From G963422745 sp965214285 (lineage in GTDB: Bacteria > Actinomycetota > Acidimicrobiia > Acidimicrobiales > Aldehydirespiratoraceae), in contig OZ243946.1 of assembly GCA_965214285.1 (NCBI GenBank), positions 2,418,001-2,482,000 on the forward strand: a DNA stretch of 64,000 nucleotides. Reading direction: 5' to 3'. The translations under genes and the position numbers were made by a program. Positions 34,480 through 42,800 of the stretch are shown here, in pieces. Every line of letters starts with the position of its first letter. The first letter of the stretch is position 1. The notes under the pieces were generated by a model, which ran no database searches, was not told the DNA's origin, and worked only from the letters and a program-made list of their open reading frames with translations.

Positions 34480-36276
34480 TTACGGGTCGGGGCCGTCACG
34501 GCTGCGGGTCTGGCCGGCGGGGGTCTTGTCGCCGCTGGCGCTGGGACTCGCTCGGCCATCCTGGTTTCCGGTTGCGCCGGCTGGGTTCGGGTCCGCGCCC
34601 GAGTTGCGGCTCATGCCGGCCGTGCCGGGGCATTCTCTGTGGGCGTGGCTGGGGCCCGGCGGGCCTTGCTCGCTACTGATCCAACTCTTCCGACTCTCCC
34701 CGCTGCCTGTCCAGCCTTCCCCGCTGCGGTTTGTGCCGGTCAGGGTGGGGATCTTGTCGGCGGGGATGCGGATTTGGATGCTGGGGCTGCGGTACATGGC
34801 GATGGTGCCCTGGGTCCCGCCGGCAGCGCTGTTCTTGCGGGCGTTGCCGTTCTTCTTGGCGGGCTTGCGCCGCCGGCGGGGTTGGCGGCCTGCCTTTTGG
34901 TCTTGGTCGTGGTGGTGTTGGCGGTGGCAGGGCCCGCAGAGGGCTTGGAGGTTGTCGATGTCGGTGGGTCCGCCGTTTTCCCATTCGACGATGTGGTGAA
35001 TGTCAGCCATGTGCATCGGGGCGCCGCAGCGGACGCAGCCTTTGTCGCGCACGGCTATGGCGAGCCGCTGGGCGGCATTCGGGGTGCGGGTGGAGGTGCC
35101 GAGCCACAGGGCTTGGCCGTTGCCGCCGAAGATCATGCCCGCCACGCGGGTGTCAGCCGACAGCCGCCCCAGGATGCTGGGCGGCACGGGGCCGGTGCCG
35201 AGGATCTCGCATGCCCCGTCGGGGTTGCGGCCGTCAAAGAGGCCGATGTCTGCGGTGATGATCAACTGCGGCCGCCCGCTGCCCTTGCCGCCGCTGCTGG
35301 TGGCGGGGAGGGGTTGGTGGGTGAGAGCGTCGAGGCCGGTGATCGTCTCCAGCAGCGCATCGGCCATCCGCTGAGGAGCAGTCCGGCTCTTGGCGTCGCC
35401 GGCTCGGCTGTCTTTGCGCCACAGCCTGTCCGCGTGAGTCTGCAGGGCCTGGGCGAGCAGCCCGTGGCTGACCGGGTCCAGCTCAGCGTGCAAGTACCCC
35501 ATCCCCGAATCACGATCCTTGCCCAGCGACGCCCGCCGTGCCTTGCGCTGACGCTTCAACTCCGCCTCACCACGATCCCGGCTGGCCTTCAACTCGGCCC
35601 GCTTGGCGTCACCCGCGAACACATCGGCCGGCTTCGACTCAGCCATGCCCAACAGCGCCTCGTCGTTGTCCACCGCCTCCGCGCCGGCGGTCTGCGCGGT
35701 GTTGACCAGCGCAGCCGCATGATCGATCGTGAAGCCGCCCTCAGCGAGCCTCTTCTTCGTGTTGGGCATAGAGGCCAGGCCTTGCGCGACCTTGGCCAAC
35801 CGGCTGGCATCGCGCTTGGACTTGCCGGTCTGCTCAGAGATCACCCCCGCAGCACGACCCGGGGTGGTCAACGCAGCCATCTCCGCAGTGATATCGCACA
35901 TCGCCGCGTCCAGACTCCCCTGCAAGCGCTTCGCCGCCCCCGCCGCAGCACGCAGCTCGCCCAGCGTGCGCCCGCCAGGCTCGACTTGGCGCACCAGAAC
36001 CTCAGCCCGGCCGAACAACGCCACCGCACCCCCGCCAGCCGAACCAGCAGCACCGGCAGCACCCGCCGAACCATCAGCAGGGCCATCGCCGGGCAGGGTC
36101 AGGCCATCGGCGTCACCGGTCCGAGCGTCGGCGTCACCGGCTCGACCGCCAGCCGCACCTGCCGAATCAGCGGCCGGGCCGGCAGCCAGCGGATCGAGGG
36201 CCGGGGCGGTCGGTTCAGCGGCCGGCGCGGTGGAATCGAGAGCCAGAGCCTCGGACGAGTTCGAGAGATGGTTCAT
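34480..36276 (-). CDS. DUF222 (13E12-type) HNH endonuclease
   Basis: 598 residues from ATG 36276 (MNHLSNSSEALALD). An Ala/Gly/Asp-rich N-terminus of about 65 residues leads to a DUF222 domain (RAEVLVRQVEPGGRTLGELRAA through GRLSADTRVAG), then a C-terminal HNH module: CVRCGAPMHMADIHHIVEWENGGPTDIDNLQALCGPCHRQHHHD, with two Cys pairs, the His-His and Asn of the catalytic beta-beta-alpha metal site. A basic Arg/Lys tail and a Ser/Gly/Pro-rich end follow. Such genes are multicopy in actinobacteria, and some mycobacterial 13E12 genes belong to the DNA-damage response. The start is 7 nt after a damage-type -10; longer in-frame starts would lie within the promoter. Confidence 0.9.
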   Translation of the reverse strand: MNHLSNSSEALALDSTAPAAEPTAPALDPLAAGPAADSAGAAGGRAGDADARTGDADGLTLPGDGPADGSAGAAGAAGSAGGGAVALFGRAEVLVRQVEPGGRTLGELRAAAGAAKRLQGSLDAAMCDITAEMAALTTPGRAAGVISEQTGKSKRDASRLAKVAQGLASMPNTKKRLAEGGFTIDHAAALVNTAQTAGAEAVDNDEALLGMAESKPADVFAGDAKRAELKASRDRGEAELKRQRKARRASLGKDRDSGMGYLHAELDPVSHGLLAQALQTHADRLWRKDSRAGDAKSRTAPQRMADALLETITGLDALTHQPLPATSSGGKGSGRPQLIITADIGLFDGRNPDGACEILGTGPVPPSILGRLSADTRVAGMIFGGNGQALWLGTSTRTPNAAQRLAIAVRDKGCVRCGAPMHMADIHHIVEWENGGPTDIDNLQALCGPCHRQHHHDQDQKAGRQPRRRRKPAKKNGNARKNSAAGGTQGTIAMYRSPSIQIRIPADKIPTLTGTNRSGEGWTGSGESRKSWISSEQGPPGPSHAHRECPGTAGMSRNSGADPNPAGATGNQDGRASPSASGDKTPAGQTRSRDGPDP

Positions 36277-36938
36277 GCTGCACATCCTATCGGTAAGATA
36301 TGACAATCACACTTGTTGGTGAAATCTGATCGAGATCGATGCTGCCCAACCTGCCCTACCGCAACGGCGGTCGGGCTGGCCGGGTCGAGGGCCACACCCA
36401 CAGCGCTGCCACCGGCCAGACCATCGCCGGGCTTGGCCTGGCCATCGGTAGGCAGGGCGAGGGCCGGGGCTTGGGCGTCACCGGCTCGACCGCTAGCCGC
36501 ACCTGCCGGATCAGCAAGCGGAGACGGCGAGTCGGGGGCCGAAGCCTCGGTCGGATTCGAAAGATCGTGCATGGAGCAGACCTTACGCAGGGGGTGTGAC
36601 AGTCTCGTTCCGACAGCCCCGGCCACGCCCACCACTCGTCCGCCGGTCGAGTCGTCGGCCGCGCCGGCAGCCCGACCACCGGCCAGGCCATCGGCAGGCA
36701 GGGTCAGGCTCTGGGCTGAGCCGGTCGGAGCACTGGCCAGGCCAGCCTGCGGATCGAGGGTCAGGGTGGCCGGATCGAGGGCCAGAGCCCTGGACGGATT
36801 CGAGAGATCGTGCATGGGGCGGACCTTACGCAGGGGGTGTGACAGTCTCGCCCCGACAGCCAGGCCAGCCGGCGGATCGAGGGTCAGGGTGGCCGGATCG
36901 AGGGCCAAAGCCCTGGGCGGATTCGAGAGATCGTGCAT
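36273..36938 (-). CDS. Nested leader ORF with three in-phase starts, coupled to the HNH gene
   Basis: One open frame serves three ATG codons (36938, 36815, 36572), each beginning MHDLSNP and each 7 nt after its own damage-type promoter. They give 221-, 180- and 99-residue products with one stop. The sequence is low-complexity (repeats of ALALDPATLTLDP) and copies the N-terminus of the HNH protein (MNHLSNSSEALALD). The shared stop overlaps the HNH start as ATGA (36273-36276), so translation could couple. It may be an expressed leader, a decoy N-terminus or merely the trace of tandem duplication. Confidence 0.35.
   Translation of the reverse strand: MHDLSNPPRALALDPATLTLDPPAGLAVGARLSHPLRKVRPMHDLSNPSRALALDPATLTLDPQAGLASAPTGSAQSLTLPADGLAGGRAAGAADDSTGGRVVGVAGAVGTRLSHPLRKVCSMHDLSNPTEASAPDSPSPLADPAGAASGRAGDAQAPALALPTDGQAKPGDGLAGGSAVGVALDPASPTAVAVGQVGQHRSRSDFTNKCDCHILPIGCAA
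36284..36306 (-). promoter_or_regulatory. RecA-NDp/PafBC-type promoter of the HNH gene
   Basis: On the minus strand TTGTCATAT (36306-36298), 8 nt, TAGGAT (36289-36284), then 7 nt to the ATG. TTGTCR with TANNNT at this spacing is the closest match in the window to the known consensus. The transcript would be leaderless. Confidence 0.65.
36580..36602 (-). promoter_or_regulatory. RecA-NDp/PafBC-type promoter, upstream copy alpha
   Basis: Minus strand CTGTCACAC, 8 nt, TAAGGT (36585-36580), 7 nt, ATG 36572. Confidence 0.55.
36823..36845 (-). promoter_or_regulatory. RecA-NDp/PafBC-type promoter, upstream copy beta
   Basis: Minus strand CTGTCACAC, 8 nt, TAAGGT (36828-36823), 7 nt, ATG 36815. It lies 243 nt from copy alpha. 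Confidence 0.55.
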
Positions 36939-36945
36939 GGAGCAG

Positions 36946-36968
36946 ACCTTACGCAGGGGGTGTGACAG
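36946..36968 (-). promoter_or_regulatory. RecA-NDp/PafBC-type promoter, upstream copy gamma
   Basis: Minus strand CTGTCACAC, 8 nt, TAAGGT (36951-36946), 7 nt, ATG 36938. It lies 123 nt from copy beta. Confidence 0.55.
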
Positions 36969-37054
36969 TCTCGCCCCGACAGCCCCGGCCACGCCCACCA
37001 CTCGTCCGCCGGTCGAGTCGTCGGCCGCGCCGGCAGCCCGACCACCGGCCAGGC

Positions 37055-37317
37055 CAGCGGCTGCGACCTGTGCCCTGCCGTCGAGCATCGCCAGACCCCG
37101 GACCAAGCCCGGGCCGAGCCGAGCGGGAGCCGCACGGCAGGGCTGCCCGGCAAAGCCGACGACAGCTGCGAGACCGACGGCTGAGCACCCCAGATGCCAG
37201 GCCGTCAGCGCCGCCCTTGTCGCTTCCGATGCCCTGACACATCCGTGCCGACGTCCCGAACCACCACACTGCCGGGCCAACCCGCACAGCGCGCCGTGGG
37301 CAGCACGAGGCGCGGAT
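37055..37317. other. Interval between the duplication array and the prs promoter
   Basis: No credible gene. It contains the second copy of the tRNA-Gln 3' end (37269-37282). A reading frame continues through it into prs but lacks prs homology and is rejected as an extension. Confidence 0.5.
37269..37282 (+). repeat. Right direct repeat of the tRNA-Gln 3' end
   Basis: CTGCCGGGCCAACC, identical over 14 bp to 34121-34134 and in the same orientation. Confidence 0.5.
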
Positions 37318-37346
37318 CGGACACCGTCGCCGCTGCGCCCTATAGT
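37318..37346 (+). promoter_or_regulatory. prs promoter candidate
   Basis: CGGACA (37318-37323), 17 nt, TATAGT (37341-37346), 34 nt before the prs ATG. The -10 is strong; the -35 matches TTGACA at four positions. Confidence 0.5.
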
Positions 37347-37380
37347 CCGCCTCGACCCGAGCACCGAGGCAGACCATCCC

Positions 37381-38361
37381 ATGCGAGTCCCCACCCAGAA
37401 GGTCCTTCACGTCGTGGCAGGCAGGGCCGCGGCGCCGCTGGCCGCGGAGATCTGCAAAGAGCTCGGCGTGGAGCTGGGCTCGGCCAACGTCGCCGAGTTC
37501 GCCAACGGCGAGATCCACGTCCGCTACGGCGAGTCGATCCGCGGCGCCGACGTGTTCATCGTGCAGACGCACGCCGAGTGGCAGGGCCGCTCCATCAACG
37601 ACGCCGTCATGGAGCACCTGATCCTCGTCGATGCCGCCAAGCGCGCCTCGGCCAAGCGGATCACGGTGGTGGCGCCGTTCTACGGCTACAGCCGCCAGGA
37701 CCGCAAGGCCTCGGGCCGTGAGCCGATAACCGCCCGCCTGCTGGCCGACATGTTCGCCGCGGCGGGTGCCGACCGCCTGCTCTCGGTCGATCTGCACTCG
37801 GGGCAGATCCAGGGCTTCTTCGACGGGCCGGTCGACCATCTCACCGCCATGCCGGTGCTGATCGACTACCTCCGCGGCATCGACGACGACCTGGTGATCG
37901 TCTCGCCCGACGCCGGGCGCATGAAGGTGGCCGAGCGCTACACCAACCTGCTGGGCGCCGACCTCGCCTATGTGCACAAGCGGCGCTCCAGCGAAGGGGC
38001 CGGGGCGGTCGAGGCCAAGGAGATCATCGGCCACGTGGCCGGCCGCACCTGCGTGCTGATCGACGACATGATCGACACCGGCGGCACCATCTGCGCGGCT
38101 GCTGACCTGCTCGCCGACTACGACGCCAAGCGCATCCTGATCGCCACCACCCACGGGGTCTTCTCGGGCCCTGCCATCGAGCGGCTAAGCGAGGCCCCCG
38201 TGGAGAGGGTGGTCATCACCGACACTCTGGACGTGCCCCAGAGCCGCCGGCTCGACAAGATCGTCGTCCTGTCGGTGGCGCCGATCATCGCCCGGGCCAT
38301 CACCGCGGTGTTCGAGGACACCTCGGTGAGCGAGATCTTCGGCGGCAACCACCTGGCCTGA
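37381..38361 (+). CDS. prs: ribose-phosphate pyrophosphokinase
   Basis: 326 residues. Makes PRPP from ribose 5-phosphate and ATP for nucleotide, His and Trp synthesis. The sequence ELGVELGSANVAEFANGEIHVRYGESIRGADVFIVQTH, the catalytic APFYGYSRQDRKASGREPITARLLADMF, VDLHSGQIQGFFDGPVDHLTA, SPDAGRM, KRRSSEGAGA and the PRPP loop CVLIDDMIDTGGTI are complete. ATG 37381 gives the standard N-terminus. In mycobacteria glmU precedes this gene; here the DUF222/HNH islet lies in its place. rplY follows by 100 nt. Confidence 0.96.
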   Translation: MRVPTQKVLHVVAGRAAAPLAAEICKELGVELGSANVAEFANGEIHVRYGESIRGADVFIVQTHAEWQGRSINDAVMEHLILVDAAKRASAKRITVVAPFYGYSRQDRKASGREPITARLLADMFAAAGADRLLSVDLHSGQIQGFFDGPVDHLTAMPVLIDYLRGIDDDLVIVSPDAGRMKVAERYTNLLGADLAYVHKRRSSEGAGAVEAKEIIGHVAGRTCVLIDDMIDTGGTICAAADLLADYDAKRILIATTHGVFSGPAIERLSEAPVERVVITDTLDVPQSRRLDKIVVLSVAPIIARAITAVFEDTSVSEIFGGNHLA

Positions 38362-38461
38362 GACGGGGCCGCGCCCGCTAGCCTGCCAACCCGGCTGACC
38401 GAGCCGCCCTGCTCGCCGGCCGCCCTGTTCGTCCGTGCCTTGATCCCGGAGCCCGATTGCC

Positions 38462-39145
38462 ATGTCCGATCTGCTGCTGAGCGCCGAGACCGGCCGCAAG
38501 CGAGGCAGCCGCCCGGCGCGCCGCCTGCGCCGCGAGGGAAAGATCCCCGCGGTGGTGTACGGCCTCGACGCCGAGCCCCGCGCCGTCAGCGTCGAGTGGC
38601 CCGCGCTGCGAGCCGCCCTGACCACCGACGCAGGCCTCAACGCCTTGATCACCTTGCAGATCGACGGCGAGGAGCACCTCTCGGTCATCAAGGAGCTGCA
38701 GCGCCACCCGGTGCGCCGCGACGTGCTCCACGTCGACTTCCTTCGGGTGCGCGCCGACCAGCAGATCGAGGTGGAGGTCCCGTTGGTCCTGGTGGGCGAG
38801 GCGCTCGAGGTCACCCGCGCCGACGGCATGGTCGACCAGACGCTCTACACCCTGGCAATCTCCGTCAAGCCCACCGCCGTGCCCGACGAGATCGAGATCG
38901 ACATCTCCGGCCTCGCGCTCGGCGACTCGCTGAAGGTCAGCGACGTGGTGCTGCCCCCCGGCGCCACCACGGCCGTCGATCCCGACGAGGCGATCTGCTC
39001 GGCGCTCATCACCCGCTCCACCCGCGAGGCGATCGCCCGTGCCGAGGCCGAGACGGCAGCCGAGGAGGCCGGCGACGCCGACGCCGAGGCCGCCGAGGCA
39101 GGCGACGACCCCGACCAGGGCGGCGAAGGCGCGGACCAGGACTGA
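38462..39145 (+). CDS. rplY: 50S ribosomal protein L25 (CTC form)
   Basis: 227 residues. The N-terminal 5S-rRNA-binding domain (RKRGSRPARRLRREGKIPAVVYG, HVDFLRV) is followed by the CTC-type C-terminal beta domain (VEVPLVLVGEA, DEIEIDISGLALGDSLKVSDVVLPPGA). A 40-residue Ala/Glu/Asp tail closes it. This long form is usual in actinobacteria. It lies in the conserved prs-rplY-pth order. Confidence 0.94.
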   Translation: MSDLLLSAETGRKRGSRPARRLRREGKIPAVVYGLDAEPRAVSVEWPALRAALTTDAGLNALITLQIDGEEHLSVIKELQRHPVRRDVLHVDFLRVRADQQIEVEVPLVLVGEALEVTRADGMVDQTLYTLAISVKPTAVPDEIEIDISGLALGDSLKVSDVVLPPGATTAVDPDEAICSALITRSTREAIARAEAETAAEEAGDADAEAAEAGDDPDQGGEGADQD

Positions 39146-39184
39146 CCCGGCGCACGGGTCTGTCAGCTTCCCGCGATCGCAGCA

Positions 39185-39817
39185 GTGGCCCGGCCCCGCA
39201 GAGCCGGCAGAGCCGGCAGGGCCCGGCGCTCGGGCGCCCCGGCAGCGCTGCTGGTAGTGGGCCTCGCCAACCCGGGCGAGCGCTACGCCCGCACCCGCCA
39301 CAGCGCCGGCGCCTGGGTGATCGCAGAACTGACAGCGCGCCACGGCGCCAGGCTGCGCACGGCGCGCCGCAGCCACGCCGCCACGGCCGAGCTGCGCATC
39401 GACGGACATCTGGTGGCCGTCGCCGTGCCGTCGACGTTCATGAACGAGTCCGGACGGGCCGTGGTACCGCTGCTGCGCCGCTACGGCATCGAGAATCTGG
39501 AGCGGCTTGTCGTCGCCCACGACGAGCTCGACCTGCCGGTGGGCGCCATGAAGCTGAAACTGGGCGGCGGCATGGCCGGCAACAACGGCCTGAAGTCGGT
39601 CCGCGACCACATCCGCAGCGACGCATTCGCGCGCATCCGCATCGGCATAGGCAAGCCGCCGCCGGGTGCCATGAGCGGCCGCGACTACGTGCTGCGCCCG
39701 CCCGCCAAAGCCGAGCAGCCCGACATCGACAGCGCAGTCGCCTCGGCCGCGGATGCCGTGGAGTTCCTCGCCGCAAGCGACATCGAGTCGGCGATGAACC
39801 GCTTCAACCGCTCTTGA
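39185..39817 (+). CDS. pth: peptidyl-tRNA hydrolase
   Basis: 210 residues. Releases stalled peptidyl-tRNA. LLVVGLANPGERYARTRHSAGAWV has the catalytic His, PSTFMNESGRAV the conserved Asn, VVAHDELDLPVGAMKLKLGGGMAGNNGLKSV the Asp and substrate-binding Asn. GTG 39185 leaves an Arg-rich 20-residue extension before the fold, so a start nearer the LLVVGL segment is possible. It follows rplY by 39 nt and precedes mfd. Confidence 0.92.
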   Translation: MARPRRAGRAGRARRSGAPAALLVVGLANPGERYARTRHSAGAWVIAELTARHGARLRTARRSHAATAELRIDGHLVAVAVPSTFMNESGRAVVPLLRRYGIENLERLVVAHDELDLPVGAMKLKLGGGMAGNNGLKSVRDHIRSDAFARIRIGIGKPPPGAMSGRDYVLRPPAKAEQPDIDSAVASAADAVEFLAASDIESAMNRFNRS

Positions 39818-39885
39818 GCGACGCAGCCCGAGCCCCGCACGCACCGTGAGCAGCCGCCCGTGAACGCCGATCCCGCGAGAGCCCG

Positions 39886-42800
39886 ATGAGCCGCCCCGGC
39901 GAGAGCCCGATGAGCCGCCCCGGCGAGAGCCCTCGCCGCGCAAGCCCCGGCGAGGGTCCCGCAGCCGACCCCAAGGCCGCGCCGCTGGGGGCTCTCGTCG
40001 ATCTGATCGTCGACGAGCCCGCCCTGCGGGCCGCCGCGGGGGCTCGCGACCCGGTGCTGGCGGTACCGCAGGCGGGCCGGGCCTTGGCGATCAGCGCCAT
40101 CGGGGTCGTCGCCGACCGCCGGCCGTTGCTGGTGGCCACCGCCACCCAGGCAGAGGCCGAGCGCCTCGGCGCGGACGCCGCAGCCATCGTCGGCGCCAAC
40201 GAGGTGGCCGTGTTCGGCGCCTGGGAGACCCTGCCCTTCGAGCGGCTCAGCCCCGGCGTCGACACGATGGGGCGCCGCCTGGAGGTGCTGCACCGCCTCG
40301 GCGACCCCGACACAGCGCCCCGGGTGGTCATCGCCTCGGCGAAGGCTCTGCTTCAGCGCATCGACGGCACCGCGGCCACGCCGCCGGTCGTCTTGGAGAC
40401 CGGCAGCAGCATCGACGCGGGGGCGTTGCTCGACGAGCTGGTGGCCTTCGGCTACCGGCGCGAGCCCCAGGTCGAGCACCGCGGGGAGCTGGCCGTGCGC
40501 GGCTCGATAATCGACGTCTTCGCGAGCACCGCGGACGCCCCGGTGCGCATCGACTTGTGGGGCGACGAGATCGACCGCATCAGCGAGTTCTCCGTTGCCG
40601 ACCAGCTCTCGAGAGCGAGCATCGAGCGCGTCGAGATCTACCCGTGCCGCGAGTTCCGCCCTTCGCCACAGCACCGCCGCCGCGCCCGCGAGCTGGTGGC
40701 CGAAGAGCCCTGGGGCCGCGAGCAATGGGACCGCATCGCCGACGGCGGGCTCTTCGAGGGCATGGAGTCGTGGCTGCCGTGGCTCGTCGACGACACCGTG
40801 CTGCTTGCGGACATGCTCCCCGCGAACGGCCTGATCGTGCTCGTCGAGCCGCGGCGCATCCGCGACCGTGCGGAGGCGATCATGGCCGAGGAAGCCGACC
40901 TGGCGGCTTCGCTGGCGCGCGCCTGGGATGTCCAGCCCGATGCGCTGCATCGTCTTCACGCCGACTTCGACCGGCTGCTCGCAGAGGCCGAGGCGCCGAT
41001 CTGGAGCGTGCTCGCCGCCCCTGCTCGGCCCGACACTCCCGTGGTCACCGCCTCGGGCTGGCGCCCGGTCGCCGGCGACATCGATCCGACCGTGCGCCGC
41101 ATCCGAGACCTGCTCGCCGAGGGCTACCGCGTCGTGGCCTGCGCTGACACCCCGGCGGGCGCGGAGCGCCTGGCCGGGCTGATCTCGCGCCATGGGGTGG
41201 ACCTGAGCGTGCTCGAAGGCCCGCTGCCTGCCGGGTTTCGCGGAGGCGCCACAGTCGTGGCCCCCATCGAGCAGGGCGCGGTCTTCGGGGGCGTGAAGCT
41301 GGCGGTGCTGGCCGAACGCGACCTCACCGGCCGGCGGCGCACCCATCGCCGCGCGGCGCGCCGTCGCCGGCTGAAACCGCGCTTCTTCGAGGATCTGCAC
41401 GAAGGCAGCTTCGTGGTACACCACCATCACGGCGTCGCCCGCTTCGCAGGCCTGGTCAACCGCGTCATCGGCGGCCGAGAACGCGACTACCTGCTGCTGG
41501 AGTACCGCGGCGGCGACCGCCTGTACGTGCCGACCGATCAGATCGAGACGATCCGCCATTACACCGGCGGCGACTCGCCGAGCCTGTCGAGGATGGGCGG
41601 CGCCGACTGGAACGCTGCCAAGGCACGGGTCCGCTCGGCGGTGGCCGAGATCGCCCAGGAGCTGGTGGTGCTGTATCAGCAGCGGATCACGACGCCCGGT
41701 CGGGCCTTCGATCCCGACTCGCCTTGGCAGCTCGAGTTCGAGAGCGGCTTCGCCTACCAGGAGACCCCGGATCAGCTCCGCGTCATCGCGGAGGTCAAGG
41801 CCGACATGCAGGCCGCCACGCCGATGGACCGGCTGCTGATCGGCGACGTGGGCTTCGGCAAGACCGAGGTGGCCTTGCGGGCCGCATTCAAGGCTGTCGA
41901 GTCCGGCGCCCAGGTGGCTGTGCTGGCGCCCACCACGCTGCTGGCCCAGCAGCACCACGCCACTTTCGCCGAGCGCATGGCGCCCTACCCGATCCGGGTG
42001 GAGGTGCTCAGCCGCTTCCTGAGCAGCGCCGAGGCCCAGTCCGTGATCGCCGGGCTGCGCGACGGCTCGGTCGACCTGGTGGTCGGCACCCATCGCCTGC
42101 TGAGCAGCGACGTGAGCTTCGCCGATCTCGGTCTGCTGGTCATCGACGAGGAGCAGCGCTTCGGCGTCGCCCACAAGGAGCAGATCAAGAAGCTGCGCAG
42201 CGGCGTCGACGTGCTGACCCTCACGGCCACGCCGATCCCGCGCACCCTGGAGATGAGCCTGACGGGAATCCGCGACATGTCGTTCCTGGCCACGCCGCCC
42301 GAGGACCGCCGGCCGATCCTCACCTATGTGGGCCCCTACGAGGACCGCGCGGTCGCCGAGGCCGTGCGCCGCGAGCTGCTGCGCGAAGGGCAGGTGTTCT
42401 TCGTGCACAACCGGGTGCAGAGCATCGAGCACGCCGCGGCGAAGCTGCGCAGCCTCGTGCCCGAGGCGCGGGTGGCCGTAGCCCACGGCCAGATGGACGA
42501 GGGCACCCTCGAGCGGGTGATGGTCGACTTCGCCGACAGCCGCTACGACGTGCTGGTGTGCACCACGATCATCGAGTCCGGCATCGACATGCCCACGGTC
42601 AACACGCTGGTCGTGGACCGTGCGGACCTGCTGGGGCTCGGCCAGCTGCATCAGCTCAGGGGACGGGTGGGCCGCGCCGGCCAGCGGGCCTATGCCTATC
42701 TGTTCCATCCCGTGCACCGCCCGCTCAGCGAGGAGGCCTACGAGCGGCTCAAGACCATCGGCGAGACGACCGAGCTCGGCTCGGGGTTCCGCATCGCCAT

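Larger units (their letters stand above)
36580..37054 (-). repeat. Compound tandem duplication of the HNH promoter and 5' coding region
   Basis: Block X (about 107 bp, from the promoter into a segment reading GCCCACCACTCGTCCGCC) occurs at 36581-36690 and 36948-37054. Block Y (about 122 bp, GGATCGAGGGTCAGGGTGG through the promoter) occurs at 36738-36861 and 36863-36984. Offsets of 123, 243 and 366 nt are multiples of three, so the reading frame is preserved through all copies. Confidence 0.85.
34121..37282. mobile_element. Candidate tRNA-Gln-associated islet carrying a DUF222/HNH gene
   Basis: The 14-bp CTGCCGGGCCAACC at the 3' end of tRNA-Gln (34121-34134) recurs exactly at 37269-37282, 36 nt before the prs promoter. 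The 3.1 kb between contains only the DUF222/HNH gene and duplicated pieces of its own 5' region. Location in a tRNA 3' end and the flanking repeat are classic integration marks, but no integrase is present, so mobility is an inference. Confidence 0.45.

Noticed and set aside
34480..36276. IscB/OMEGA-type RNA-guided nuclease
   Set aside because: The protein has an HNH module but a DUF222 domain, no split RuvC motifs and no arginine-rich bridge.
36580..37054. CRISPR array
   Set aside because: Units are long, unequal (123 and 243 nt), in frame and carry promoters and coding sequence; no spacers or cas genes.
36313..37380. N-terminal extension of prs through the duplication array
   Set aside because: The standard Prs N-terminus begins at 37381, a promoter lies just upstream, and the extension is the antisense of the HNH leader duplications.
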